Positions 1 through 9,975 of a stretch of DNA of 64,000 nucleotides are shown one piece after another. Made by a program: the position numbers and the translations under genes. The notes beneath the pieces were generated by a model. The model was not told where the DNA came from. It was given only the letters and a program-made list of their open reading frames with translations, and did not search any database. The stretch comes from an uncultured Burkholderiaceae bacterium. Its GTDB lineage: Bacteria > Pseudomonadota > Gammaproteobacteria > Burkholderiales > Burkholderiaceae_B. Numbering within the stretch: the stretch's first letter is position 1; every line of letters begins with the position of its first letter. Location: contig CAKSZL010000005.1 of the NCBI GenBank assembly GCA_934525625.1, forward strand, positions 157,054 through 221,053, written 5' to 3'.

Positions 1-353
1 TCCACCTGGGCATCGGTGACGTTGATGTTGAGCCGCTTGGCTTCCTGTTCGAGCAGCCTGTCGGTGATCATGCGCTGCAGAACCTGCCGGCGCAGCACGT
101 CGTCCTCGGGCATGGGAATATTCTGCCTGGCCAGGCCGGCCTTGGCATGCTCGGTTTCGTGGGCGAGCTGGCGCAAGGTGATGACATCCTTGTTGACGAC
201 CGCCGCAATGCCATCGACGAATTCGGAGGTTCGCGCGGGCTGCCCGGGCGCGGCGGCCCCCGGCCCTGTCGCCTGCGCCCATGCGGCGCCGGCAAGCACC
301 AGGCTGGCCACGGCGCTCAGCGTCCGGCTCATGGCGTGGTCGATGAACATCAT
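1..353 (-). CDS. surA: SurA, periplasmic peptidyl-prolyl isomerase/chaperone, N-terminal part
   Basis: Periplasmic chaperone that escorts unfolded outer-membrane proteins to the BAM complex. About 117 residues are visible before the window edge. They open with a signal peptide ending near AGAAWAQ and run into the SurA N-domain, with FVDGIAAVVNKDVIT followed by LQRMITDRLLEQEAKRLNI, typical of the family. The start was taken at the ATG at 353, which overlaps the lptD stop codon by 4 bases (ATGA), so the two are translationally coupled; a second ATG lies directly after it. The parvulin domains lie outside the window. Placement directly after lptD is the common arrangement in proteobacteria. Confidence 0.93.
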   Translation of the reverse strand, partial: MMFIDHAMSRTLSAVASLVLAGAAWAQATGPGAAAPGQPARTSEFVDGIAAVVNKDVITLRQLAHETEHAKAGLARQNIPMPEDDVLRRQVLQRMITDRLLEQEAKRLNINVTDAQV

Positions 354-2752
354 TCATACCTCTCGTAGGTGGTTGTATCGGGGATGGGCGGCGTGATGGA
401 CTGATAGCCGTTGACCGTATTGGACAGCATGCCCAGCGGATCGGTGCCCAGCGAGCCCAGGCCCAGCAATTCGAGCTGGAAGAAAACAGCCGTGTTGGTG
501 TTTTGTTCGGAGACAGCATAACGCTGGTAGACCGTGCGGGCCACCCAGCAGCAATCGCCCTTGTACTCCAAACCCAGAACGACCTGGGTGGAGCGTTTTT
601 CCTGCAGCGAATAATCGACCCGGCCCACCGCATGCACCTTGGAAGTCAGCGGCCATTGTCCGGACAGCGAAATCTGTTCTTTGCTTCTGTCGACGTAATT
701 GATGCTGTTGACGACGCTGGGGTCCACCAATTGCGCGGGGTCGCGCTCGTAGCGGTAGTTCAGCGCCATCAGGGCCAGCCGCTTGGGCTGCCAGCGCAGG
801 CCGGCGCTCATGCGGTTGCGCTCGCGCGATTCGGGGTTGAACTGGGCATCGAAGCGCAGATTGAGCTTGTCGGTCAGGGCCGCGTTGACGCCCACCAGGT
901 AATCGGACTTGGTGCTGGCGCGCGGCTGGCCCCACGGCAGCGTCACCTTCTGGTCTTCGAAATACAGGCGCTGCGCCGCCGACAGCGACAGGCGCTCGAA
1001 GCCGGTGTCTTCGTCCAGCCAGCGCGTGGTCAGGCCCAGTGTGAGCTGGTTGGCGTTGGCGATGCGGTCCCAGCCGCCGCTGAACAGGTTTTCTTCGAAG
1101 GCCTGGGCGAAGTTGAACGTGGCAACGCTAGTGTCGTAAACGGGTATCGACGACTGGTCGCGATACGGCACGTACAAGTAGTACATCCTGGGTTCCAGCG
1201 TTTGGACGGCGGCGTTGCCGAACAGCGAGGTCTGGCGTTCGAATGTCATGCCGGTGTCCAGCGACAGCAGCGGTATGGCGCGCGACTGCGAGCGCGGCGT
1301 GCCCGGCATCCGCCCGGTATAGCCGTCGGCGCCCAGCGTGAAGCCGTGCCAGTCGGTATGGTACTGGCTAAGATGCAGCGCAGCCTTGGGCACCGCGTAC
1401 CAGCCCGAGCGGATGATGGGATACGAAATGCTGTTGTAGGACGTCAGGCGCTGGCCGTCGTAGGATTGGCGCGGAAACAGCGACTGGCCGTAAGGATAGG
1501 GATGGAAGGGATCCCTGTACTTGGGCATCGAAAAACGCGTGGCGTAGTTATCGGACGCCACGTCGAAACCGCCCCAGTCGTAGCGCGCGCCGCGCACATA
1601 GAGTTCGGGCAGCTTGTCGTAGGGAGGCAGGCGCGAATAATCGGAGGTTCTGTCCTGCAGCGTCTGGTAGGTGTAGCTTTGCACGTACGCCTGCCAGTAC
1701 TTGGCGCCCGACCAGCTCAGCGTGGCGACGCTGGGAATGGAGTCGATGGACGCCTCGTTCAGGCCCAGCGAAGTGAAGTCGCGGTAATAATCGTCGTCGG
1801 AAACCCGGCTCATATCGAACGACGCGGCAAAGCCGTTGCCCAGCGTGTGGATGTGCCGCCAGTGGTACATCCAGCGGTCGCTGCGGGCGCGCTTGTCCCT
1901 GTTCAGATAGGTGCCTGTGAGTTGGCCTTCGTAGTCCGACCCCAGGTAGCGGAACTCGGCGCCCAGTTGCACGCCCCGCTTGGCCATGAAGCGCGGCGTC
2001 AGGGTCAAATCGTAGTTGGGCGCCAGATTGAAGTAATACGGCAGCGAGAACTCGACCCCGCTGTTGCTGGAGCCGCCGTAGGTGGGCAGCAGAAAACCCG
2101 ACTTGCGCTCTTTGCGCAGCGGAAACGACAAATAAGGCGAGGCCAGTATGGGCACGCCCTTGAAGAACAGCACGCCGTTGCGCGCCACGCCTTCGTTTTC
2201 GTCGATGTAGAAATCCACGCGCGGCGAGGTGATGTGCCAGGCGGGCTCCGGGCAGGGGCAGGCCACGTAATAGGCGTCCGTCAGGCGCATGTGCTCGCGG
2301 CTGAAGATCTCGCCCAGCTCGGCCGTGCCGGAACCGCCGCCCTCGCCCAGCTTGAACTTGGGGCCGTAGACCTTGCCGGTTTCGCCGTCCATGTTGTAGT
2401 CGAACGAATCGCTGCGCACGATGGTGCCGTCGCGCATCATCAAGCCGTTGCCCCGCACCTCGACCTGGCCGGTTTCACGCTGGTAGTCGATGCGGTCGCC
2501 CTTGACGACGGAATCGATGCGGCGCACTTCGGCATTGCCCGTCAGGATGAGCTTGCCGTCCTCGTCGGTGCGCACGTCGTCCGAGATGGAGAACACCGGC
2601 ATCTCGGATTCTTCGACCTGATGCGGCCGCAGCTTGGAAGAGGTGATGAGCCCGGAGTCGGGCGGGGAGGCCACGGGCGCGCCGGACTGGGCGGAAGCCG
2701 CAGCAGCGACTGCCCCCAACAGAGAAAAAGTAGCCCACTTGAACCAATGCAC
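350..2752 (-). CDS. lptD: LptD, outer-membrane LPS assembly protein
   Basis: Beta-barrel that, with LptE, inserts lipopolysaccharide into the outer leaflet of the outer membrane. A signal sequence (FKWATFSLLGAVAAAASAQ) is followed by an OstA/LptA-like periplasmic domain (roughly residues 45-200, with DEDGKLILTGNAEVRR and GNGLMMRDGTI) and then a long barrel rich in alternating Tyr/Arg motifs to the C-terminus. The reading frame stays open far upstream to 3004, but that extension lies in the divergent promoter and amgK. I placed the start at GTG 2752 (800 aa) because it gives a clean signal peptide; TTG 2758 and GTG 2779 are alternatives. Its partner lptE lies in this window at 8194. Confidence 0.93.
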   Translation of the reverse strand: MHWFKWATFSLLGAVAAAASAQSGAPVASPPDSGLITSSKLRPHQVEESEMPVFSISDDVRTDEDGKLILTGNAEVRRIDSVVKGDRIDYQRETGQVEVRGNGLMMRDGTIVRSDSFDYNMDGETGKVYGPKFKLGEGGGSGTAELGEIFSREHMRLTDAYYVACPCPEPAWHITSPRVDFYIDENEGVARNGVLFFKGVPILASPYLSFPLRKERKSGFLLPTYGGSSNSGVEFSLPYYFNLAPNYDLTLTPRFMAKRGVQLGAEFRYLGSDYEGQLTGTYLNRDKRARSDRWMYHWRHIHTLGNGFAASFDMSRVSDDDYYRDFTSLGLNEASIDSIPSVATLSWSGAKYWQAYVQSYTYQTLQDRTSDYSRLPPYDKLPELYVRGARYDWGGFDVASDNYATRFSMPKYRDPFHPYPYGQSLFPRQSYDGQRLTSYNSISYPIIRSGWYAVPKAALHLSQYHTDWHGFTLGADGYTGRMPGTPRSQSRAIPLLSLDTGMTFERQTSLFGNAAVQTLEPRMYYLYVPYRDQSSIPVYDTSVATFNFAQAFEENLFSGGWDRIANANQLTLGLTTRWLDEDTGFERLSLSAAQRLYFEDQKVTLPWGQPRASTKSDYLVGVNAALTDKLNLRFDAQFNPESRERNRMSAGLRWQPKRLALMALNYRYERDPAQLVDPSVVNSINYVDRSKEQISLSGQWPLTSKVHAVGRVDYSLQEKRSTQVVLGLEYKGDCCWVARTVYQRYAVSEQNTNTAVFFQLELLGLGSLGTDPLGMLSNTVNGYQSITPPIPDTTTYERYE

Positions 2753-2822
2753 GCGCAAATTGCCCCAATAAACAATCACCCGGACGGCGCCCGGGCCATG
2801 CCGGAACGACCCGCGACCCGGT

Positions 2823-2828
2823 ATTATA
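2823..2828 (-). promoter_or_regulatory. Probable -10 box of the lptD-surA operon
   Basis: Read on the minus strand this is a perfect TATAAT, about 70 bases upstream of the chosen lptD start. It lies in the divergent gap between lptD and amgK. No convincing -35 hexamer is visible, so the call rests on the -10 box and its position. Confidence 0.4.
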
Positions 2829-2870
2829 AATAAGGACGCCGCCGACGCGGCGCCACCCTGATTCAACCCG

Positions 2871-3962
2871 ATGCGCCCGCCCCTGCGCGGCGCGCATTCC
2901 GTCTTCGGGAAACACCGCTTGAACCCGCCCGCCGATACCCGCCTGCCCCTCGTCCAGCAATGGCTGTCCAGCCTGCCCGCCCATCTGGGCCTGGAGGTCG
3001 ACACGCTGCGCCCCGCATCCAGCGACGCCAGTTTCCGCCGTTATTTCCGCGTGAACAGCCACGGGCTGACGCGCATCGTCATGGACGCGCCGCCCCCGCA
3101 AGAAGATTGCCGCCCGTTTCTGCACGTCACCCGGCTGCTGCAAAGCGCGGGGCTGAACGTGCCCACGACGCTGGCCACCGACCTGGAGCAGGGCCTGCTG
3201 CTGCTGACCGACCTGGGGCCGGCCACCTATTACCAGACCGTCATCCGCCACGACCTGCCCGACGATACCCTGCAAACCATGTACCGCCAGGCGATTCATG
3301 CGCTGGTCGCCATGCAGCAGACCGGCACCCGCGGCCTGCCCGTCTACGACGAGGCCAAGCTGCTGCAAGAGCTGGAGCTGTTTCCGCAGTGGTATGCGCA
3401 GCAGCACTGCCAGGCCACGCTGACGCCCAGCGAAACCGACATGCTGGCCTCCGTCTTCTCCGAGCTGGCGCGCCAGGCGGACGCGCAACCCAAGGTCTTC
3501 GTGCACCGCGACTTCCATTCGCCCAACCTGATGTACTGCCAGCAGCCCGAACACGGACCCAATCCGGGCATTATCGACTACCAGGACGCGCTCGTCGGCC
3601 CCATTACCTACGACCTGGCTTCGCTGGTGATGGACGCCCGCACCACTTGGGAGGAACCCATGCAGCTCGACTGGGCCATACGCTACTGGCAGGCCGCGCG
3701 CCAGGCCGGCCTGCCCGTGCCCGAGGATTTCGCCGACCTGCACCAGGCCTACGAATGGATGTCGTTGCAACGCAATCTGCGCATCCTGGGCGTGTTCGCC
3801 CGGCTGTGGCACCGCGACGGCAAGCAGCAGTACCTGGATCACATTCCGCGCGTCAGCGCCTACGTGCGCCAGGTGGCCGTGCGCTACGACCGCTTCCTGC
3901 CGCTACTGCGCCTGCTCGACAGGCTGGAATCGCGCCAGACCATCACCGGCTATACCTTCTGA
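2871..3962 (+). CDS. amgK: AmgK, N-acetylmuramate/N-acetylglucosamine kinase (aminoglycoside phosphotransferase fold)
   Basis: Phosphorylates the anomeric carbon of MurNAc (and GlcNAc) in the peptidoglycan-recycling route that bypasses de novo UDP-MurNAc synthesis and is linked to fosfomycin tolerance in pseudomonads. The 363-residue protein has the APH-type kinase layout: a glycine-poor N-lobe with SSDASFRRYFRV, the catalytic loop HRDFHSPN (residues 212-219, catalytic Asp214) and a metal-binding Asp236 in IIDYQDA. Its stop overlaps the start of murU by one base (TGATG). The pairing with MurU is the main reason for naming it AmgK rather than a generic phosphotransferase. The ATG at 2871 has no strong ribosome site, so the first 15 or so residues are uncertain. 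Confidence 0.85.
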   Translation: MRPPLRGAHSVFGKHRLNPPADTRLPLVQQWLSSLPAHLGLEVDTLRPASSDASFRRYFRVNSHGLTRIVMDAPPPQEDCRPFLHVTRLLQSAGLNVPTTLATDLEQGLLLLTDLGPATYYQTVIRHDLPDDTLQTMYRQAIHALVAMQQTGTRGLPVYDEAKLLQELELFPQWYAQQHCQATLTPSETDMLASVFSELARQADAQPKVFVHRDFHSPNLMYCQQPEHGPNPGIIDYQDALVGPITYDLASLVMDARTTWEEPMQLDWAIRYWQAARQAGLPVPEDFADLHQAYEWMSLQRNLRILGVFARLWHRDGKQQYLDHIPRVSAYVRQVAVRYDRFLPLLRLLDRLESRQTITGYTF

Positions 3963-4699
3963 TGCGCGCCATGATCCTGGCCGCCGGGCGCGGCGAACGC
4001 ATGCGCCCGCTGACGGACACCCTGCCCAAACCCTTGCTGCGCGCGGGCGGGCGCCCGCTCATCGTGTGGCACATCGCGCGCCTGGCGCGCGCGGGGTTTC
4101 ACGACATCGTCATCAACCATGCCTGGCTGGGCCACAAGATCGAACAGGCCCTGGGCGACGGGCGGCAATACGACGTGCGCCTGCATTATTCGGCGGAAGG
4201 CCAGGCGCTGGAAACCGCGGGCGGCATCGCCCAGGCCCTGCCCTTGCTGGGCGACGAGCCGTTTCTGGTCGTCAACGGCGACGTCTGGTGCGACTGGACG
4301 CCCGAGCTGGCCCCGGGCCAGGCGCAGCGCCTGCACGCCAGCGGCGACCTGGCCTGGCTATTGCTGGCCGGCAATCCGCCCCATCACCCGAGCGGAGATT
4401 TTCTGCTCGACGCCACGGGCCGGGTGCGCGATCCGGTCCAGCCGGACGACGTAACAGCGCGTGCCAATTCGCGTCTGACGTTTACAGGCATAGGCGTGTA
4501 TCATCCAGCACTGTTCGCCGGGCTGCCCGCGGGCCGGCCCGCCGCGCTGGCGCCCTTGCTGCGCCAGGCCATGCGCGAAGGCAAGGTCGCCGGCGCCCAC
4601 TACAATGGCGAATGGATGGACATCGGAACCCCCGCGCGCCTGGCCGAACTCGACGCCAGGCTGATTGCCCGTCCGCATCTCTTCGCTTCTGACGCTTGA
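3962..4699 (+). CDS. murU: MurU, N-acetylmuramate-1-phosphate uridylyltransferase
   Basis: Converts MurNAc-1-phosphate and UTP to UDP-MurNAc, the step after AmgK in cell-wall recycling. The 245-residue protein opens with the nucleotidyltransferase signature MILAAGRGERMRPLTD and the conserved KPLL lysine. It then shows the metal-binding VVNGDVWCDW and a closing WMDIGTPARL, all as in the NTP_transferase family. The start is set by the overlap with the amgK stop. Confidence 0.87.
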   Translation: MRAMILAAGRGERMRPLTDTLPKPLLRAGGRPLIVWHIARLARAGFHDIVINHAWLGHKIEQALGDGRQYDVRLHYSAEGQALETAGGIAQALPLLGDEPFLVVNGDVWCDWTPELAPGQAQRLHASGDLAWLLLAGNPPHHPSGDFLLDATGRVRDPVQPDDVTARANSRLTFTGIGVYHPALFAGLPAGRPAALAPLLRQAMREGKVAGAHYNGEWMDIGTPARLAELDARLIARPHLFASDA

Positions 4700-4714
4700 C
4701 CACAGGAAACCCAG

Positions 4715-5422
4715 ATGGCTCTATTTTCCTCCAAGAAGCCCGTCGTCTTCCAACCTTCCGCCTACGGCGCCACCCGCCGCCGGCGCGGCGGCGTACCGCG
4801 CTGGCTGATGCTGATCCTGACCGGCATCGCGCTCGGCGCCGGCGGCGTGCTGTTCCTGCAATCCAGCTATGGCCCGGCCCGGCTGACCGTCGAGGAATCC
4901 GAACAACTGCACCACGACCTGAACGCCGCCAACATCGAGAAGCAGCGCCTGCAGGCCCAGTTGGATCAACACTCGCACGGCCAGCAAGAGGCCGAAACCG
5001 AAGCCGCCCGCCTGAAAACCGAGCTGGAAACCGCCCGCACCCGGGTCACCGAGCTGCAATCCAACGTCGCGGCGCTGATCGACAGCATTCCGCCCGACCC
5101 GCGCGGCACCTCGCCCGGCATTTCGTCGGCCACCTTCCGCAACCTGGACGGCAATCTCGACTACCAGTTGCTGATCATGCAGGAGTCGCCCAAGAGCGGC
5201 GAATTCGACGGCCGGATGACGCTGGTCGTCGAGGGCGTCTACCCCAGCGGACGTGTCGCCACCATCAACCTGGACCCCATTCCGTTCACGGTGGGCCAGT
5301 ACGGCTTCGTGCGCGGCCAGGTACCGCTGCCCAACGGCTTTCGGGCTAGGCTGGCCACTGCCCGCATCACCCAGGGCGACGACACCCGCCTGCGCGCCAC
5401 CCGTACGCTACGCGTAAGGTAA
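4715..5422 (+). CDS. Inner-membrane coiled-coil protein of unknown function (DUF6776-like)
   Basis: I recognise this as a conserved beta-proteobacterial membrane protein but know no proven function. A basic cytoplasmic N-terminus (TRRRRGG) precedes one membrane segment (WLMLILTGIALGAGGVLFL, residues 30-48). A coiled coil follows (about residues 60-125, heptads rich in E, L and Q), then a compact C-terminal domain (DYQLLIMQES to TLRVR) that would sit in the periplasm. It follows murU by 15 bases and probably belongs to the same transcript. The AGGAAACCC upstream is an acceptable ribosome site. Confidence 0.7.
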   Translation: MALFSSKKPVVFQPSAYGATRRRRGGVPRWLMLILTGIALGAGGVLFLQSSYGPARLTVEESEQLHHDLNAANIEKQRLQAQLDQHSHGQQEAETEAARLKTELETARTRVTELQSNVAALIDSIPPDPRGTSPGISSATFRNLDGNLDYQLLIMQESPKSGEFDGRMTLVVEGVYPSGRVATINLDPIPFTVGQYGFVRGQVPLPNGFRARLATARITQGDDTRLRATRTLRVR

Positions 5423-5487
5423 AGCGCCAGGGCCGCGGGGCGCGGCAAATAGGCAGGGGGCTGCCCGATTCCGCAGCGCCCTCCCTA

Positions 5488-5493
5488 TATAAT
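5488..5493 (+). promoter_or_regulatory. Probable -10 box for leuS
   Basis: A TATAAT hexamer inside CTATATAATGG lies 32 bases upstream of the leuS ATG, within the 100-base gap after the coiled-coil gene. The -35 region is weak (CCGATT at 17 bp). Confidence 0.45.
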
Positions 5494-5524
5494 GGCGGGT
5501 TCAATCCATCTTCAGACCCCGACC

Positions 5525-8179
5525 ATGCAGGAACGCTACCAACCCGTCGACGTGGAATCCGCCGCCCGGCAAGACTGGCAAACGCGCGACGTCTATCGTG
5601 TCACCGAAAACGCCGCCAACGCCGACGGCAGCCCCAAGCCCAAGTTCTACGCTTGCTCCATGCTGCCCTACCCCAGCGGCAAGCTGCACATGGGGCACGT
5701 GCGCAACTACACCATCAACGACATGATGGCCCGCCAGTTGCGCATGCGCGGCTACAACGTCCTCATGCCCATGGGTTGGGACGCCTTCGGCATGCCGGCC
5801 GAGAACGCCGCCATCAAGTCCAAGGTGCCCCCCGCCAAATGGACATACGACAACATCGCCTACATGAAAAAGCAGATGCAGGCGATGGGCTTGGCCATAG
5901 ACTGGTCGCGCGAAGTGTGCGCCTGCGACCCCAAGTACTACAAATGGAACCAGTGGCTGTTCCTGAAGATGCTGGAAAAAGGCATCGCCTACCGCAAGAC
6001 CCAGCTCGTCAACTGGGACCCGGTCGACCAAACCGTGCTCGCCAACGAGCAGGTCGTGGACGGCCGCGGCTGGCGCTCGGGCGCGCTGGTTGAAAAGCGC
6101 GAAATTCCCGGCTACTACCTGCGCATCACCGACTACGCCGAAGAGCTGCTCGACCAGGTCAAGAACGGCCTGGAAGGCTGGCCCGAGCGCGTGCGCCTGA
6201 TGCAGGAAAACTGGATAGGCAAGAGCGAAGGCGTGCGCTTCGCCTTCGCCCACGACATCCGCGACGACCAAGGCAAGCCGATTCAAGACGGCCGCCTGTA
6301 CGTGTTCACCACACGCGCCGACACCATCATGGGCGTCACCTTCTGCGCCGTGGCCCCCGAACACCCGCTGGCCACGCATGCCGCGCGCGACAACCCCGAA
6401 CTGCAAGCCTTCATCGAGCAATGCAAGCTGGGCGGCACCTCCGAGGCCGACCTGGCCGCGCGCGAAAAAGAAGGCCTGCCCACCGGCCTGAAGGTGCGCC
6501 ATCCGCTCAACGGCGCGGAAGTCGAAGTCTGGGTCGGCAACTACGTGCTGATGAGCTACGGCGACGGCGCCGTCATGGGCGTGCCCGCCCACGACGAACG
6601 CGACTTCGCCTTCGCCAAGAAATACAAGCTGCCCATCGAGCAGGTCATCGCCGTCGAAGGCAAAACGTATTCCGACGAGGCCTGGCAAGACTGGTACGGC
6701 GACAAGCAGCAAGGCGCCACCGTCAATTCCGGCAAGTACGACGGCCTGGCCCACGCGGCCGCCGTCGACGCCATCGCCGCCGATCTTTGTGCCCAAGGCC
6801 TGGGCGAAAAACAGATTACCTGGCGCCTGCGCGACTGGGGCATCTCGCGCCAGCGCTACTGGGGCACGCCCATCCCCATCATCCACTGCGACAGTTGCGG
6901 CCCGGTGCCCGTGCCCGAAAAAGATCTGCCCGTCGTGCTGCCCGAAGACCTCATCCCGAACGGCACCGGCAACCCGCTGGCCAAGCACGAAGGCTTTCTG
7001 CGCTGCCAATGCCCCAAGTGCGGGGCCGACGCACGCCGCGAAACCGACACCATGGACACCTTCGTGGATTCGTCCTGGTATTTCATGCGCTATACCTGCG
7101 CCGACAACGACGGCGCCATGGTCGACGCCCGCAACGACTACTGGATGCCCATGGACCAATACATCGGCGGCATCGAACACGCGGTCATGCACCTGCTGTA
7201 TGCGCGCTTCTGGACGCGCGTCATGCGCGACCTGGGCCTGGTCAACTTCGACGAACCCTTCACCAAGCTGCTGTGCCAGGGCATGGTGCTCAACCACATC
7301 TATTCGCGCCGCAACAGCAAGGGCGGCATCGAATACTTCTGGCCCGAGGAAGTCGAGAACGTCCACGACGCCAAGGGCGCCATCGTCGGCGCGCGTCTGC
7401 GCAGCGACGGCTCGCCGGTAGACTACGGCGGCATCGGCACGATGTCCAAGTCCAAGAACAACGGCGTCGACCCGCAATCGCTGATCGACACGCTGGGCGC
7501 CGACACGGCCCGCCTGTTCGTCATGTTCGCCAGCCCGCCCGAGCAGACCCTGGAGTGGTCGGATTCGGGCGTGGAAGGCGCCAACCGCTTCCTGCGCCGG
7601 CTTTGGGCCTTCAGCCACAAGCACAAAGAGGCCATCGCCCAGGCGCTGGGCACGGCGCCCGACTGGGCCGGCATCGACGCGGCCTCGAAATCGCTGCGCC
7701 GCGACGTGTACACCATTCTGCGCCAGGCCGATTACGACTACCAGCGCATGCAGTACAACACCGTGGTGTCGGCCAGCATGAAGATGCTCAACACGCTGGA
7801 ATCGGCCGGCGCCGATACCGAAGCCAGCCGCCAGGCATTGGCCGAGGCGCTGGGTGTCCTGCTGCGCGTGCTGTACCCGGTCGTGCCGCACATCACCTGG
7901 ACACTGTGGCGCGAACTGGGCTATGCCGCCTTGCTTGGCGACCTGCTCGACGCGCCCTGGCCCGAAATGGACGAAGCCGCGCTCGAAGTCGACGAAGTCG
8001 AACTCATGCTGCAGGTCAACGGCAAGCTGCGCGGCACGCTGACGGTGCCCGCACAGGCCGACAAAGCCGCCATCGAACAAGCCGCCGCCGCCCACGAGGC
8101 GGCCGCGCGCTTCCTCGAAGGGCGTCCGCCCAAGCGCGTCATCGTCGTGCCGGGCAAACTCGTCAACGTCGTAGGCTGA
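5525..8179 (+). CDS. leuS: Leucyl-tRNA synthetase
   Basis: Class I aminoacyl-tRNA synthetase that charges tRNA-Leu; 884 residues, normal bacterial size. The ATP-binding HIGH-type motif is HMGH (residues 55-58, in [13 protein letters not shown]). The KMSKS loop appears as TMSKSKNNG (from residue 639). Between them lies the CP1 editing domain (about 230-430, with [21 protein letters not shown]) and a zinc-like cysteine cluster around CQCPKCGAD. The start at ATG 5525 gives the family's usual MQERY beginning; the frame is open a little further upstream. lptE and holA follow closely. Confidence 0.97.
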   Translation: MQERYQPVDVESAARQDWQTRDVYRVTENAANADGSPKPKFYACSMLPYPSGKLHMGHVRNYTINDMMARQLRMRGYNVLMPMGWDAFGMPAENAAIKSKVPPAKWTYDNIAYMKKQMQAMGLAIDWSREVCACDPKYYKWNQWLFLKMLEKGIAYRKTQLVNWDPVDQTVLANEQVVDGRGWRSGALVEKREIPGYYLRITDYAEELLDQVKNGLEGWPERVRLMQENWIGKSEGVRFAFAHDIRDDQGKPIQDGRLYVFTTRADTIMGVTFCAVAPEHPLATHAARDNPELQAFIEQCKLGGTSEADLAAREKEGLPTGLKVRHPLNGAEVEVWVGNYVLMSYGDGAVMGVPAHDERDFAFAKKYKLPIEQVIAVEGKTYSDEAWQDWYGDKQQGATVNSGKYDGLAHAAAVDAIAADLCAQGLGEKQITWRLRDWGISRQRYWGTPIPIIHCDSCGPVPVPEKDLPVVLPEDLIPNGTGNPLAKHEGFLRCQCPKCGADARRETDTMDTFVDSSWYFMRYTCADNDGAMVDARNDYWMPMDQYIGGIEHAVMHLLYARFWTRVMRDLGLVNFDEPFTKLLCQGMVLNHIYSRRNSKGGIEYFWPEEVENVHDAKGAIVGARLRSDGSPVDYGGIGTMSKSKNNGVDPQSLIDTLGADTARLFVMFASPPEQTLEWSDSGVEGANRFLRRLWAFSHKHKEAIAQALGTAPDWAGIDAASKSLRRDVYTILRQADYDYQRMQYNTVVSASMKMLNTLESAGADTEASRQALAEALGVLLRVLYPVVPHITWTLWRELGYAALLGDLLDAPWPEMDEAALEVDEVELMLQVNGKLRGTLTVPAQADKAAIEQAAAAHEAAARFLEGRPPKRVIVVPGKLVNVVG

Positions 8180-8193
8180 ATAGGCGAAACATC

Positions 8194-8862
8194 ATGCACG
8201 CACACCCGCTCTCCTTGGTTTTCCGCCCGCACCGGCCCGCCCGGTACGCCATGGGGCTGGTGTGCGCGCTGCTGGCCTTGCTGATGACGGCCTGCGGCTT
8301 CCACATGAAAGGCACGACGCCGCTGCCCTTCGACACCCTGTACACCAATATTTCGGACAACGACGCCTTCGGCATGCATCTGCGCCGCGTCATCCAGGCC
8401 GCCTCGCCCAATCTGCGCTTCGTCGACAGGCCCAAAGACGCGCAGGCCATCCTCACGCAGCTGGGCATGCGCGAAAACATGCGCGAAATCTCCATCGGCC
8501 CCGACGGCCTGGTCGAGGAATACGAACTCACGCTGGTGTACAGCTTCCAACTGACGGACAAGAACGGCAGCGTGCTGCTGCCGCCCACCACGCTGGAGGC
8601 GCTGCGCGAAGTGCCCTACGACTCTTCCGCGCTGGCCGCCAAGCAGGGCGAAATCAGCAATCTGTTCCTGGACATGCGCCGCAGCCTGGTGGACCGCGTC
8701 GTACGCCGGCTGACCTCGCCGCAAGTCATCGACGCCTACCGCAAGGCGCAGTCGCCCGAACCCGACGCCGCCGCCCCGACGGACGACGCGCTGCACCCCG
8801 CGCCGACGCCGTCCGGCACGCCCGGCAACGAGCCGACGTCCGACACGTCTTTGCGCAGGTAG
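8194..8862 (+). CDS. lptE: LptE, LPS-assembly lipoprotein
   Basis: Outer-membrane lipoprotein that plugs the LptD barrel and helps LPS export. Its 222 residues begin with a lipoprotein signal ending in the lipobox LMTAC, with acylated Cys34. The conserved GFHMKGTTPLPF start of the mature LptE domain follows. The last 40 residues (SPEPDAAAPTDDALHPAP and beyond) are a Pro/Ala-rich tail that looks disordered. It lies 14 bases after leuS and 10 before holA, the arrangement found in many proteobacteria. Confidence 0.92.
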   Translation: MHAHPLSLVFRPHRPARYAMGLVCALLALLMTACGFHMKGTTPLPFDTLYTNISDNDAFGMHLRRVIQAASPNLRFVDRPKDAQAILTQLGMRENMREISIGPDGLVEEYELTLVYSFQLTDKNGSVLLPPTTLEALREVPYDSSALAAKQGEISNLFLDMRRSLVDRVVRRLTSPQVIDAYRKAQSPEPDAAAPTDDALHPAPTPSGTPGNEPTSDTSLRR

Positions 8863-8872
8863 CGGGGCCGCC

Positions 8873-9949
8873 ATGGGGCGCCGCCTGTCCTTGCCCGACC
8901 TGAATCGCCAACTGGCCGCCCAGCCGCCCGTGCTGGACGGCCTTTACGTGCTCTCCGGCGACGAGCCGCTGCTGCTGACCGAAGCCGCCGACGCCCTGCG
9001 CGCCGCAGCCGCCGCGGCCGGCTTCAGCCAGCGCACCAGCCTGATGCTGGACGCCCGCAGCGACTGGAGCGCGGTGCTGGCCGCCACCCAGAACATCTCG
9101 CTGTTCGGCGACCAAACGCTGCTCGACCTCAAGCTGCCCAGCGGCAAGCCCGGCAAAACAGGCGCCGACACCCTGGCGCAACTGGCCGCGCTCACCGATA
9201 GCGGCGCCATCTCTCACACCCGCGTCATCCTGACGCTGCCGCGCCTGGACAAAGCCACACGCTCCAGCAAATGGTGCGCGGCGCTGCTGCAAAGCGCCAC
9301 GCTGGTCGAGATACCCACCATAGAACGCAATGCGCTGCCCGACTGGATCAGCCAGCGCCTGTCGCGCCAGAAACAGACGCTGAGCCGCGACAGCCTGGAA
9401 TGGATGGCCGAAAAAGTGGAAGGCAATCTGCTCGCCGCCCACCAAGAGATCATGAAGCTGGGCCTGCTCTACGCCGAAGGCGCGCTAACCCACGAACAGG
9501 TCGAGCAAGCCGTGCTGGACGTCGCCCGCTACGACGTCAACGCCCTGCGCAACGCCATGCTGGGCGGCCAGGCGCGGCGCGCGCTGACGGTGCTGGACGG
9601 CCTGCGCGCCGAAGGCGAGGCCCTGCCTCTGGTATTATGGGCGGTTACCGAAGAGCTGCGCGCGCTTGCGCAACTGGCCCATGCCCAGAGCAGCCGCGGC
9701 GACGTCCTGTCGCTGCTGCGCCAACTGCGTGTGTTCGGCCCGCGCGAGGCGCTGCTGAAGCAGGCGCTGGCCAAGACGCCCCCCGCCCTGTGGCCCGCCG
9801 CCTTGCTGCATGCGCACGACATCGACCGGCTCATCAAAGGCCTGCCCACCGAAGACCGGCTGCAAGACGCCTGGGAAGAACTGGCCCGCCTGATCGCCCG
9901 TGTCGCCATTACCTGCGCCGGCCGCCGCGCGCCCCGCCCTTCCCGCTGA
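8873..9949 (+). CDS. holA: DNA polymerase III delta subunit
   Basis: Wrench subunit of the clamp loader that opens the beta clamp. 358 residues, of which [19 protein letters not shown] is the conserved N-terminal delta motif. The middle ([28 protein letters not shown]) matches the DNA_pol3_delta family. The C-terminal helical domain carries [11 protein letters not shown]. Transcription is probably continuous from leuS through lptE to proA; the spacing to proA is 26 bases. Confidence 0.93.
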   Translation: MGRRLSLPDLNRQLAAQPPVLDGLYVLSGDEPLLLTEAADALRAAAAAAGFSQRTSLMLDARSDWSAVLAATQNISLFGDQTLLDLKLPSGKPGKTGADTLAQLAALTDSGAISHTRVILTLPRLDKATRSSKWCAALLQSATLVEIPTIERNALPDWISQRLSRQKQTLSRDSLEWMAEKVEGNLLAAHQEIMKLGLLYAEGALTHEQVEQAVLDVARYDVNALRNAMLGGQARRALTVLDGLRAEGEALPLVLWAVTEELRALAQLAHAQSSRGDVLSLLRQLRVFGPREALLKQALAKTPPALWPAALLHAHDIDRLIKGLPTEDRLQDAWEELARLIARVAITCAGRRAPRPSR

Positions 9950-9975
9950 TTCTCACCCAAGCACCAGGAATCTCC

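Noticed and set aside
503..2833. A 776-residue open frame on the plus strand antisense to lptD
   Set aside because: Long opposite-strand frames are expected in GC-rich coding DNA. Its translation is low-complexity Val/Gly/Arg/His without family features, while lptD is unmistakable.
5501..8095. An 864-residue frame antisense to leuS
   Set aside because: Shadow of the codon structure of leuS; no recognisable domain or ribosome site.
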